64,000 bases of DNA from Nibrella saemangeumensis (GTDB lineage Bacteria; Bacteroidota; Bacteroidia; Cytophagales; Spirosomataceae), in NCBI RefSeq assembly GCF_039541915.1, contig NZ_BAABHD010000080.1, forward strand, positions 1 through 64,000, read 5' to 3'. The position numbers were made by a program, and so were the translations under genes. The notes beneath the pieces are model-generated. The model did no database searches and was not told where the DNA came from. It saw only the letters and a list, made by a program, of their open reading frames with translations. Shown piece after piece: positions 1 to 8,534 of this stretch (position 1 is the stretch's first letter; each line of letters starts with the position of its first letter).

Positions 1-34
1 TCTCTTGTGGTGTCGCTTTATTGAATTGGGACTG

Positions 35-65
35 CAAAGGTAGCACTTTTTCTGTCCCGTGTCAA
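35..65 (-). promoter_or_regulatory. Leftward promoter, proximal copy
   Basis: Read on the minus strand this is TTGACA (65-60), 17 bases, then TACCTTTG (42-35). It fits the Bacteroidota primary-sigma consensus of TTG, about 20 bases, TAnnTTTG. The downstream 9 bases are shared with the second copy at 180-210. Transcription would run out of the window to the left. Confidence 0.6.
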
Positions 66-179
66 GTCTTTTGCTGAAATTATTTTTTGTATTTTCGGCA
101 GAAGACCGCCCCGCCTGATGGGTGCTCCTAAAGTCCTGTTGTCAGTGCCTGTCGGAAGCGTCTCCCTCATTTGGGACTG

Positions 180-210
180 CAAAGGTAGAGGCTTTTCTAG
201 CCTTTGTCAA
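180..210 (-). promoter_or_regulatory. Leftward promoter, distal copy
   Basis: TTGACA (210-205), 17 bases, TACCTTTG (187-180) on the minus strand, with the same spacing as the copy at 35-65. Positions 171-187 and 26-42 are the same 17 bases, so the two promoters are duplicates set 145 bases apart. Confidence 0.6.
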
Positions 211-299
211 GTACGTGCCTGAAAATACTATAGTGGATTGTATGTCCCATCGGTTAAGTGCTTACTGTTCAACGACAACCGTCTGTAAACTTTTCTGAC

Positions 300-335
300 A
301 CAACAAAGGTGATCTGTATAGATCACCTTTGTTGT
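300..335 (-). terminator. Hairpin terminator behind tyrS
   Basis: A perfect 16-bp stem (300-315 with 320-335) closes a 4-base loop, 64 bases past the tyrS stop. On the minus strand it is followed by only a broken T-tract. The plus side carries TTTT, so it may act in both directions. Confidence 0.65.
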
Positions 336-398
336 TTTAATCAGATGACAAAATAACAAATTTGGAGTGCTAACTGGCTCTATAAACAATTGCCTTCT

Positions 399-1706
399 TC
401 ACTGAACCCGCTTGAGCAAGTGGTTCTTTTTGCCTTTGGAAATAAGTAAATAACGTTCCTGAAGCCATTCCAGCTCTAACGGAGCTGCCGGGTTTGTAAT
501 CTTGGCCTTGTTGATACTTACGGCATTTTGGGTTATAGCCCGACGAGCTTCTCCCTTAGACGTGTATACCTCTCCCCTGGAGGCTATCGACAGCAAATCG
601 GTTATATCTTTACAGCTCTCCAATTCATGAACACTAATTTCCGTCTGTGGGACGCCTTCAAAAACCACTTCAAATTCGTCGGCCTGTATAGACCGTAAGG
701 TATCTATAGTGGCTTTGCCGTAGAGGACTTCGGACGCTTTGACAGCCAGGTTATAATCCACTTCAGAATGAACGCGGATAGTTACGTCCTTAGCCAATGC
801 TTTTTGTAATATTCTAAGATGCGGAGCCTCAGCGTGTTGGCGCTCCAACTCTTCAATCTCATCTCTTGACAGTAAGGTAAACACGCGGATCAGGCGACTA
901 CAGTCCTCGTCGGCCGTGTTGATCCAGAACTGGTAGAATTGGTAAGGTGAGGTTAAGCGAGGATCGAGCCATACATTACCGCCCTCGCTTTTCCCGAATT
1001 TTGTACCATCAGATTTGGTTATCAACGGGGTTGTCAGGGCAAATGCCAGGTTTTCTTCGGAGCTTCCCTCATCATGCACTTCTTTCCGTCGAATCAATTC
1101 TGTACCCGTTGTAATATTTCCCCACTGATCAGAACCGCCCATCTGCAACCGAATGCCCTTATTCTTGTATAACCAATAGAAGTCGTAGCCTTGCAAAAGC
1201 TGGTAGGAGAACTCAGTGAAGGATATTCCGGTTTCAAGACGTTTCCTTACCGAATCCTTAGCCATCATATAATTAACGGATAGGTACTTCCCCGCTTCGC
1301 GCAGAAACCCTAAAAAAGAAATGTCCTTAAACCAGTCGTAGTTATTGACCATCTCAGCGGAGTTTGCGCCGGAGTCGAAATTCAAAAATCTGGTTAACTG
1401 CCTCCGGATACCCTCCTGATTAAGGGCAAGCGTTTCTTCGGATAAGAATTTTCGCTCGGCGGCTTTGAAAGAAGGGTCACCAATCATCCCTGTTGCCCCA
1501 CCAACCAGCGCGAAGGGTTTATGGCCGGCCCGCTGGAAATGGACGAGCAGCATAATGGTGGCCAGGTTACCAATATGGAGCGATTCAGCCGTCGGATCAA
1601 AGCCGATATAGCCGGCAGTCATTTCTTTATTCAGTTGTTCTTCGGTGCCGGGCATCATGTCCTGTAACATGCCCCGCCAGCGGAGTTCTTCAATGAAATT
1701 GATCAT
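399..1706 (-). CDS. tyrS: Tyrosyl-tRNA synthetase
   Basis: Class I aminoacyl-tRNA synthetase that charges tRNA-Tyr in the cytoplasm. At 435 residues it is typical for bacterial TyrRS. The nucleotide-binding signature appears as HIGN near residue 43 and the KMSKS loop as KFGKS near residue 235. The GGSDQWGN tyrosine-binding stretch lies between them, and an S4-like RNA-binding domain fills the last 80 or so residues (SKGEARRAI). The start is an ATG. A TATCTTTG element at 1737-1730 could be a -7 box, inside the end of the preceding gene, though I see no good -33 partner. The gene runs in the same direction as the QueA-like gene, 36 bases downstream of it, and ends at a hairpin. Confidence 0.97.
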   Translation of the reverse strand: MINFIEELRWRGMLQDMMPGTEEQLNKEMTAGYIGFDPTAESLHIGNLATIMLLVHFQRAGHKPFALVGGATGMIGDPSFKAAERKFLSEETLALNQEGIRRQLTRFLNFDSGANSAEMVNNYDWFKDISFLGFLREAGKYLSVNYMMAKDSVRKRLETGISFTEFSYQLLQGYDFYWLYKNKGIRLQMGGSDQWGNITTGTELIRRKEVHDEGSSEENLAFALTTPLITKSDGTKFGKSEGGNVWLDPRLTSPYQFYQFWINTADEDCSRLIRVFTLLSRDEIEELERQHAEAPHLRILQKALAKDVTIRVHSEVDYNLAVKASEVLYGKATIDTLRSIQADEFEVVFEGVPQTEISVHELESCKDITDLLSIASRGEVYTSKGEARRAITQNAVSINKAKITNPAAPLELEWLQERYLLISKGKKNHLLKRVQ

Positions 1707-1742
1707 ACCTGATTTGAAGAGGTTGGTTGCAAAGATAGAGGT

Positions 1743-2945
1743 TCAGGGAATAAGCAGAGAAGAGTCGCCATAACTTAGGAAGCGATAGCCGTTGTCCAGT
1801 GCTTCATTGTATATAGTGCGCCAGGCGTCTCCCACCAGGGCAGAAATAAGGACGATAAGGGTTGAACCGGGCTGATGAAAGTTAGTAACGATTCCTTTGC
1901 ACAGGCGAAAGGCATAACCTGGAGTAATATAAATGCTGGTGTGCGCGACTATAGAGACCTGCCGCGTATCGTCCATATACCGCAAAACCGCTTCGAGTGC
2001 CGCTCTGGGAGATGGTTGCTCTGGTACGGTCAATTGATAAGCGTAGTGCTGATCCAGGGTAAACGGATCAGGCTGGTTGCGTATTAGCCTGACGCCAATC
2101 CAGTATAAACTTTCCAGCGCCCGCATCGACGTTGTGCCTACCGGAATAATGGAATCAATATGCAAAAGCAGATTTTGAATATTCGCTTTCGTGTATACTA
2201 CCTGCTCAGCGTGCATGGTGTGTTGCCGTACCTCATCCGTTTTTATGGGCTGAAAGGTACCCGCGCCAACGTGTAAGGTCAGGTAGTCATATGCAAAGCC
2301 CCGTTTCTCCAGCGAACGGAAAACGGCCGGGGTAAAATGCAAACCGGCAGTAGGAGCCGCTACGGCGCCTTCTTCTCGCGCGTAAACGGTCTGGTAGGTT
2401 TCCTGGTCGGCTTCAGTTGCCTCCCGCCGGAGGTAAGGTGGCAGAGGTATCCGACCAGCCTGATGAATCACGTCGGCAAAGCAGGTGGTGACCGGAGTCC
2501 ACTCCAGCCGGACCAGCGACTCCTCATAGTGATGCCACTGCGCTCTAAGGTGAACAGAGCCAAGGTTGGTCTCCAGAATCTCTCCCGGCCTCCACCGCTT
2601 GCGGTTGCCGACCATGCATTGCCATACGCAGGAATGGGTATCCTCCATCGCCTGGGTAATGGGCCGATCGGCCGGTGTGGGATTCAGCAGGAAAAGCTCA
2701 ATAACCGCACCAGTCGGCTTTTGGAAAATCAGCCGGGCCGGAATGACTTTCGTATTGTTGAAAACCAGAAAACTCTTCGCCGGCAATACCGCTGCCAAAT
2801 TGCTGAACCGCTCGTGTGTAGTCTCTCCTTTCCGGTATATCAGCAATTTTGACTGATCACGCTGGGGTAGCGGAAAGCGGGCAATCCGCTCATCCGGAAG
2901 ATCATATTGAAACTGACTTAACCGCAATACTTCGGCACTAATCAT
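1743..2945 (-). CDS. Divergent QueA-like S-adenosylmethionine:tRNA ribosyltransferase-isomerase
   Basis: QueA moves the ribosyl part of S-adenosylmethionine onto 7-aminomethyl-7-deazaguanine in tRNA to give epoxyqueuosine. This 400-residue protein keeps the family landmarks: FNNTKVIPARL near 61, a GAVAAPTAGLHF block near 193, HVGAGTF near 225, TTSMRALES near 271, and a C-terminal YRFLSYGD block. It is about 50 residues longer than the canonical QueA encoded at 48663-49706 and clearly diverged from it, with inserts in the middle. Its stop-side neighbour is tyrS, and its first 8 bases overlap the end of the membrane protein gene upstream. It may be a second, specialised paralogue. The family is secure, the exact reaction is not. 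Confidence 0.82.
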   Translation of the reverse strand: MISAEVLRLSQFQYDLPDERIARFPLPQRDQSKLLIYRKGETTHERFSNLAAVLPAKSFLVFNNTKVIPARLIFQKPTGAVIELFLLNPTPADRPITQAMEDTHSCVWQCMVGNRKRWRPGEILETNLGSVHLRAQWHHYEESLVRLEWTPVTTCFADVIHQAGRIPLPPYLRREATEADQETYQTVYAREEGAVAAPTAGLHFTPAVFRSLEKRGFAYDYLTLHVGAGTFQPIKTDEVRQHTMHAEQVVYTKANIQNLLLHIDSIIPVGTTSMRALESLYWIGVRLIRNQPDPFTLDQHYAYQLTVPEQPSPRAALEAVLRYMDDTRQVSIVAHTSIYITPGYAFRLCKGIVTNFHQPGSTLIVLISALVGDAWRTIYNEALDNGYRFLSYGDSSLLIP

Positions 2946-3453
2946 TGTCTACGGGAGAGGGTTTCATCATCAAACGAATGGGCAGCGAAACAATTACTGA
3001 CCCGAAAATAATGGCACACAGCGGCAGCAACCAATTGAAAGACCAGACGTCGACCAGCCCCTGATCACGGTTTAACATGGACAAAACCAGCACGCCCAGC
3101 GCCACTACAGTGTTAATAGCTGCCATGAGGGCATAGAACCAGTTAATGACAATTTCGTTCAGTTGATCCCGGTGAGTAGCCCAGACCGCCCGGTTAGGTA
3201 CCGGCACCTGCTCGGTCGGAATGCGCGGAAACAACCGGGCCATTGTATTAAGGAGGATATAATTGACCAGAAAGACGGCTACCACAATATAAAAAATGGT
3301 CTCACGGCCGATGAACTGAACCGGATCGCCGGCTTCGTCGAAAAGAACCCCTACTTCACCCGGAAAAGATATATAACTGTTAATGAGTGAGAACACTAAA
3401 CCTAAGATGGACGCGAAGCGCCACACCCGAATACCGAACGTTCCTGCTTTCAT
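2938..3453 (-). CDS. Four-helix integral membrane protein
   Basis: I do not recognise a named family. The 171 residues form four clear hydrophobic segments (roughly 10-30, 52-72, 105-128 and 140-162). A loop of about 35 residues follows helix 2 and the C-terminus is short and charged. The start is an ATG at 3453, preceded by a possible -7 box (TAACTTTG, 3480-3473). The last 8 bases overlap the start of the QueA-like gene, so the two are probably translated together. Nothing in the sequence shows a catalytic site; it could be a small sensor or a helper in the envelope. Confidence 0.75.
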   Translation of the reverse strand: MKAGTFGIRVWRFASILGLVFSLINSYISFPGEVGVLFDEAGDPVQFIGRETIFYIVVAVFLVNYILLNTMARLFPRIPTEQVPVPNRAVWATHRDQLNEIVINWFYALMAAINTVVALGVLVLSMLNRDQGLVDVWSFNWLLPLCAIIFGSVIVSLPIRLMMKPSPVDND

Positions 3454-3534
3454 AATGTAATGAATTGGGGCGCAAAGTTACGGCGGGAAAAACAAAGTTT
3501 CGCCGTTTGCCTGAAAGTCCCTGACCTTTATGTT

Positions 3535-4800
3535 TTATAACAGCCGCCAGGAGGTAAGCCAACCCGATTTCAGTGCTTTAGGTAAAGGCGCACCCGCCTG
3601 CCCGGTAGCCGGGTTGATGAGTAAAAAGGTAAGCGGAATCGACTCGTGTGTAGCCGCAGAAACCACTTTGAGGGTTCGGAGAAAAATCTGGCCACGGCTA
3701 TCGATATCGTCCACTACGGCATGAATGATATCGCCAGCTTTTACAGTAGTTTCCCTGAGTTGCACGTCCTGGGTCATTTCAAACAACCAGATCTGGCCGA
3801 GTTTGGCTTTACCCGCTTTGGTGAGCCGGGCTTCAGCATCTCCGGCAAAAACAGTTTTTATAGATGCTTTTTTCTTTAAGATCCCAGCCAGGAGGCTATC
3901 GATCACAGCGGGATCGTTATCAGAACTGGTAAAACCTTCTTCCGTCGTAATCGACTCACCCACAGGCATAGGCTCATCGTCCTGTACCCATCCCATGCGT
4001 CGGGCCTGCTCACGCTCGCGTTCATAGGGATTATCGGTGTATGCCATCGGTCCCAGCGCCATGCGAGCATACTGGCCAGAGTTGGTAAATAGCTCCTTAA
4101 CGGCCAGAATCCGGTATAGGTAGTAGCCGGTTTCTTCGTTTAGTGCCAATGTATAGTAGTCTTGCTTGCGCTGACGTACCATCTGGTTTTGCAGCATCCC
4201 GATACCGCCATTGTAAGCTGCCGCCACTAAGGTCCAGGAGCCCAGTTTGCGATACAAAAATTTGATGTACCGGCAAGCGGCCTCGGTCGATTTGACAAGA
4301 TCTTTCCGCTCGTCGTTTTCCGACGTAATCTTCAACCCCATATCACGCGCGGTTTCATCCATAAACTGCCAATAGCCTACGGCACCGGCGGTAGAAACAG
4401 CGTTTGCCTTAAAATCGCTTTCGATCAGGGGGAGAAATTTGAAATCGTTAGGGATACCATGCCGCTGAAGAATAGGTTCAATGACGGCAAAGTAAGGGGC
4501 AGTCCGTCGCTTCAGCGCGTCGATGTGGCGACCGTACCCGGTACTCATCAGGGCGACAGCCAGTTTCTGCGAAACAGTGCTGTGTTCGGTGGGGACCATC
4601 TCCCCACAGAAATGCAGCCGGGGTACGACCGGTCGTACCCCAACGGGTCTGGCAGTACGGGCAACCGTTTTAATAGTCTTCTTGGGAGGGCTCCCGGCTA
4701 AGGAAACAGCGCAGGCAAAAAAGAACGTAATTAACGTAACACCAATGTATCTGATCAGTTGTTCTCCTCTACTCAAATCACTTCGCGTTTGGTCCAACAT
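3535..4800 (-). CDS. Exported lytic transglycosylase, array copy 1
   Basis: GH23-type (SLT/MltD-like) murein lytic transglycosylase, which cleaves the glycan strands of peptidoglycan in the periplasm to 1,6-anhydro-MurNAc ends. I start at the ATG at 4800; a TTG one codon earlier is less likely. An N-terminal hydrophobic segment (about 17-36) is a signal peptide or anchor. It is followed by the FCGE motif shared by all five copies (about 64-67) and the catalytic domain with catalytic Glu127 in the motif IES. GYWQFM and AAAYNGG follow, as in the family. A C-terminal domain of about 90 residues ends in KSGWLTSWRLL and closely matches that of copy 2. It is the last gene of the five-gene minus-strand array. 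Confidence 0.9.
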   Translation of the reverse strand: MLDQTRSDLSRGEQLIRYIGVTLITFFFACAVSLAGSPPKKTIKTVARTARPVGVRPVVPRLHFCGEMVPTEHSTVSQKLAVALMSTGYGRHIDALKRRTAPYFAVIEPILQRHGIPNDFKFLPLIESDFKANAVSTAGAVGYWQFMDETARDMGLKITSENDERKDLVKSTEAACRYIKFLYRKLGSWTLVAAAYNGGIGMLQNQMVRQRKQDYYTLALNEETGYYLYRILAVKELFTNSGQYARMALGPMAYTDNPYEREREQARRMGWVQDDEPMPVGESITTEEGFTSSDNDPAVIDSLLAGILKKKASIKTVFAGDAEARLTKAGKAKLGQIWLFEMTQDVQLRETTVKAGDIIHAVVDDIDSRGQIFLRTLKVVSAATHESIPLTFLLINPATGQAGAPLPKALKSGWLTSWRLL

Positions 4801-4928
4801 CAATAGACGTTAACGCTCGCGGTTGACTGATAGTTCGGTTAGGGCCGTTTAAATTAGGCAGTACCATCAGTACAGGTGACGTTACTAATACCTGTTACCC
4901 TGATAAATATACTGCGCTGACCAAGCGT

Positions 4929-6116
4929 TTATAGTACCTTCCACGTCAGGATCCAGCCGGACTTCATCTGGTCAACGGCAGGTAATTTGATACCGATCCG
5001 GCCGGTAGCGGCATCAACGGCGGCCAGAGCCAGATTGTACGTGCCCCGGTCGTTCAGGGAGTACAATTTTTCGGCACGCAGGTATAGTTTGCCGGTTTTG
5101 AGGTCAATATCTTCGACAGTGGCATACAGCAGATCGCCCTCTGCAACCGGCTTACCATCGGCTAAACCGTCGCGGGTCAGGTGGAAGACCCACACCTGGC
5201 CTGGCTGTAGATCACCAGCCTCGGCCAGCTTTGCCTTCACCCCACCCCGAAATACATCGGCAGCATTGGGCAGTGGCAGTTCATCCGGACGATTAGCCAT
5301 TTTAGGTGCGTTGATTTGCCGAGCCAGCGCCGAGCGGGTTACCTCATCAAGGAACGTATCGGAGAGAATAGCCTCTTCACTATCTTCCTGCACATGGCCC
5401 TGAACAGGTTTGCTCAGAACGGCCAGTACTCTGGAGGGAAGATAGGGAGCGTAGCATTTGTAGTTGCCGAACAATTCCTTGAACGCCAGTACCCGGTATA
5501 AATAGCGACCGGTTTCGGCGTTCAGCTTTAGGTAATAGTAATCACGTTCCTGCTGTTTCCGGATGTTGCCCAGCAGATTGCCAATACCCGTATTGTAAGC
5601 CGCAGCGGCCAGGGTCCAGGAGCCCAATCGATTATGGAGATATCGCAGATACCGGCAGGCCGCTTCGGTCGATTTGTGCAGATCCCGACGCTCGTCGCGG
5701 GACGAACTGACGGTAAGCCCCAATTCACGGGCGGTAGCCGGCATTAGCTGCCAGTAGCCGGCAGCCCCTCTGGGCGATACCGCCCGGCCCCGCAGCGCAC
5801 TCTCTACCAAAGGCAGGTATTTGAAATCAGAGGGAATTTTGTACTTCGCCAGAATGGGTTCAATAATAGGAAAGAAGCCGGCGGCCCGTTTACGGATCAG
5901 GTAGAAGTCGCTGTTCAGCGAGGAGTTTTTCACCAGCGCGGTTACCAGTCGCCGGGCCACTACTTCTTCCTGCAGGGGTACAGCTTCACCACAAAAGTAA
6001 ACGGGGGGTAAACCATGAACAGATGCTAAATCCAGTTCCGGCTCCGCAGCCGGGGCAAATGAAATGCCAAGGGTAGCCCAACAAGCCACCACCAGGCCAC
6101 AAATCAATTTTCTCAT
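4929..6116 (-). CDS. Exported lytic transglycosylase, array copy 2
   Basis: GH23-type transglycosylase, 395 residues. It has a clean signal peptide (about 1-24), FCGE at 41-44 and catalytic Glu105 in VES. GYWQLMPATAREL and a conserved AAAYNTG lie in the second half of the domain. Like copy 1 it carries an extra C-terminal beta-rich domain (about 300-395) ending KSGWILTWKVL, which copies 3-5 lack. The 5' leader next to the ATG is almost the same as that of copy 4. A TATTTTTG -7 box lies at 6169-6162 without an obvious -33 partner. Its likely role is peptidoglycan remodelling or turnover. Confidence 0.9.
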   Translation of the reverse strand: MRKLICGLVVACWATLGISFAPAAEPELDLASVHGLPPVYFCGEAVPLQEEVVARRLVTALVKNSSLNSDFYLIRKRAAGFFPIIEPILAKYKIPSDFKYLPLVESALRGRAVSPRGAAGYWQLMPATARELGLTVSSSRDERRDLHKSTEAACRYLRYLHNRLGSWTLAAAAYNTGIGNLLGNIRKQQERDYYYLKLNAETGRYLYRVLAFKELFGNYKCYAPYLPSRVLAVLSKPVQGHVQEDSEEAILSDTFLDEVTRSALARQINAPKMANRPDELPLPNAADVFRGGVKAKLAEAGDLQPGQVWVFHLTRDGLADGKPVAEGDLLYATVEDIDLKTGKLYLRAEKLYSLNDRGTYNLALAAVDAATGRIGIKLPAVDQMKSGWILTWKVL

Positions 6117-6240
6117 CTCTACGGTGGGTACTTATCAAACTCGCCACACAACCTTTCGACGCAAAAATACTCTACAGTAACAGTATAGTACTAATTAAAT
6201 TTTAGTTCAATTCTTGAAAGACAATGAAATACGAGAACGG

Positions 6241-7263
6241 TTACACCCATTCCCAGCCCAGAACGGCCCGACGGGTAAGGACTATTTTCCGCTGTAAAAA
6301 CCGGGGACGACGGAAGCGAAGCACCATCAGACACATCATACCTTTCACCGGTAACTCCGCCTGCTCATTAGTCCATCCGGGATTTTTCGCCTGCATAATG
6401 CCTGCCGCATTCGCCAGCCATTGCCGGGTTTCAGTGAGGGCACCCAGCAGGGAGTAATCCATTCGTGGGCCCCAGGCCATAGCAGCAAACTGGTCCGGCT
6501 GTTGTCTGGTGGTCACCAGGTTGCCTTCTTTATCAATTGAACAAGCCTGTACAGGAAGTGGACACGTCAGATAGGTCAGCACCTCTGATGACAGCACCGG
6601 ACTATATACCTCCGGGTTGGTCAGTAATTCTTTATAAGCCAGTACCCTGAAAAGATACTGACTGGTTTCGTGGGGCAACTGGAGCTGGTAGTAGCTATCC
6701 TGTGGCTGCTTCTTCATCTGCCAGCGAACGCGGGCCATACCTCCGTTATAGGCAGCGGCCACCAATGTCCAGGAATGTAAACGCTTGTGTAGCCGCTTCA
6801 GGTGACGGCATACGGCCACCGTAGCTTTCTGAAGGTTACGTCGCTCATCCTGATCCGAATTGACCCGTAAGCCAAGTTCACGAGCGGTGGCCGGCATCAG
6901 CTGCCAGTAACCAACGGCACCTTTGGGTGATACGGCGTGATTTAACAACGCACTTTCTGCCAGGGGTAAAAACTTAAAATCAGCGGGTATGCCGTATTGG
7001 GCAAGCACGGGTTCAATCAGTGGAAACAAGAGGGTTGCCCGCTGGCGAATAAAATACAGGGTCGTATTCTGCGCGGCATTATTTGTAAGGGCCAACATCA
7101 GTCGCCGACCAACCAACTCATTAGATAGGGGGACCCCCTCACCACAAAAATTAACGGAAGGAAGTCCCCCTGCCAAGGCAGTTGTGGGGCTTCCTCCCGT
7201 TGCTGATGATATGCCTAAGATGATATAACAAGTTACACGACAAACTAATAGTAAACCTTTCAT
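6241..7263 (-). CDS. Exported lytic transglycosylase, array copy 3
   Basis: GH23-type transglycosylase, 340 residues, with an N-terminal signal peptide (about 1-25), FCGE at 39-42 and catalytic Glu103 in AES. GYWQLMPATAREL is intact. It lacks the C-terminal domain of copies 1 and 2. Instead it has a short tail with a WGPR segment, an arginine-rich stretch (RFRRPRFLQ) and a terminal WEWV, all shared with copies 4 and 5. The DER segment of the domain reads DQDERRNL, as in the other copies. 124 bases separate it from copy 2, so each gene may have its own promoter. Confidence 0.9.
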   Translation of the reverse strand: MKGLLLVCRVTCYIILGISSATGGSPTTALAGGLPSVNFCGEGVPLSNELVGRRLMLALTNNAAQNTTLYFIRQRATLLFPLIEPVLAQYGIPADFKFLPLAESALLNHAVSPKGAVGYWQLMPATARELGLRVNSDQDERRNLQKATVAVCRHLKRLHKRLHSWTLVAAAYNGGMARVRWQMKKQPQDSYYQLQLPHETSQYLFRVLAYKELLTNPEVYSPVLSSEVLTYLTCPLPVQACSIDKEGNLVTTRQQPDQFAAMAWGPRMDYSLLGALTETRQWLANAAGIMQAKNPGWTNEQAELPVKGMMCLMVLRFRRPRFLQRKIVLTRRAVLGWEWV

Positions 7264-7401
7264 CCCAACTTTTTTTCGTGTTAGTGAATGTAGCTGAGAC
7301 GCTAAACTAGTCTATAAGTCTTGTAAGAATATGGGTTTTAATGAAACCTTAACGAACGGCCCAACCAGAGGCTGTTCTTAACGAAATCTTAATGAATCTG
7401 C

Positions 7402-8409
7402 TCAGAGCCATTCCCACCAGTGGCGGGTAATTCCTTTCACCCATCTCCGGAAGCGGGGCAAACGGTCACGCAGCACCAGAACACCACCCATTACCGCCTT
7501 GTAAGGAACGCCATCCTGCTCCTGACCCTGCTCTTCTTCACGGCTCTTCTTGCGAACAACACCCGACGTTGCCAATAGGGAGCGTATGCTATGGGGTCCC
7601 CAACTCGTGTCGGCATTGAAAGCAAAGGAAACGTATCGGTGACCGTGTCCCGGCAGGTCAACAGTGTTGCCCTGGCCCGGCAGCGGCTGAATCAGATACG
7701 TCAGCGCTGTGGTGGAAATAATGGGGCTGTACTGAAGCGGCTTGGTAAGCATTTCTTTGTACGCCAGAATCCGGAAGATATAGAAGCCGGTTTCGCTGAA
7801 TAATTTAAGATCGTAGAAATCCTGCTCTCCCTGCTGGCGCATCCGGGAGCGAACGTGCCCCAGCCCGCCGTTGTAGGCAGCGGCTACGAGGGTCCAGTTG
7901 CCAAGTTCTTTGTACAGATAACGCAGGTGGTGGCAAACCGCTTCCGTAGCTTTTTCGAGGTTATAACGCTCATCGTGACCATTGCCAACCTTCAGACCCA
8001 GATCGCGGGCGGTACCCGGCATCAACTGCCAGTAGCCAGCGGCTCCAACTCTTGATTTAGCATGGCTGATAAGATCACTCTCGGCAATAGGCAGGTACTT
8101 GAAATCAGCCGGGATGTCGTATTTCTTCAAAACCGGTTCAATGGCCGGAAAGAAATCGGCAGCCCGCTCACGAATGCCGTACAGGTTACTTTTTAAGGCA
8201 GCGCCCCGAACCATAGCCGAAACCATACGCTCCGCAACGGCTTCTTTGTGCGTTGGGACCTTCTCACCACAAAAATTGATTGAAGGAAGACCACCTGCCG
8301 CTGCCATCGCATACTTAGCGGAGGTTAATTCAGCACTCGAATTGGCAAGATGTGGCACGGCCAGGGTAGCCCATACGGCTACCAAAATAGACTTTGAAAT
8401 AACTTTCAT
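7402..8409 (-). CDS. Exported lytic transglycosylase, array copy 4
   Basis: GH23-type transglycosylase, 335 residues. Features are a signal peptide (about 1-25), FCGE at 47-50, catalytic Glu110 in AES, GYWQLMPGTARDL and AAAYNGG. The tail is of the short type, with WGPH, LRDRLPRFRRW and a final WEWL. It has its own well-formed promoter at 8450-8481. The leader just before its ATG matches that of copy 2 at 17 of 21 positions, which points to duplication of gene plus leader. Confidence 0.9.
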   Translation of the reverse strand: MKVISKSILVAVWATLAVPHLANSSAELTSAKYAMAAAGGLPSINFCGEKVPTHKEAVAERMVSAMVRGAALKSNLYGIRERAADFFPAIEPVLKKYDIPADFKYLPIAESDLISHAKSRVGAAGYWQLMPGTARDLGLKVGNGHDERYNLEKATEAVCHHLRYLYKELGNWTLVAAAYNGGLGHVRSRMRQQGEQDFYDLKLFSETGFYIFRILAYKEMLTKPLQYSPIISTTALTYLIQPLPGQGNTVDLPGHGHRYVSFAFNADTSWGPHSIRSLLATSGVVRKKSREEEQGQEQDGVPYKAVMGGVLVLRDRLPRFRRWVKGITRHWWEWL

Positions 8410-8449
8410 CTCAACAGTGGGTACTTGTTTATGACTTAAGTTTGAGATA

Positions 8450-8481
8450 CAAAGTTATAACACATTAAGTCTATAGGCAAA
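8450..8481 (-). promoter_or_regulatory. Promoter of transglycosylase copy 4
   Basis: Minus strand: TTTG at 8481-8478, 20 bases, TAACTTTG at 8457-8450. This matches the Bacteroidota primary promoter, and the -7 box sits 40 bases before the ATG of the gene at 7402-8409. Confidence 0.6.
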
Positions 8482-8534
8482 TAAGATTATGTAATTTAAG
8501 AAAACATTAATGCTGATTATTAGTTTATTAACGT

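Larger units (their letters stand above)
1..398. other. Intergenic region at the left edge
   Basis: No convincing gene is visible here. The stretch holds two leftward promoters (35-65 and 180-210) and a hairpin (300-335) behind tyrS. The roughly 105 bases between the promoters look like neither a tRNA nor any RNA family I recognise. Whatever they drive starts between them or beyond the left edge. Confidence 0.6.

Noticed and set aside
68..170. A tRNA or small RNA between the two leftward promoters
   Set aside because: I could not fold it into a cloverleaf, and no known RNA family is recognisable; only the promoters are supported.
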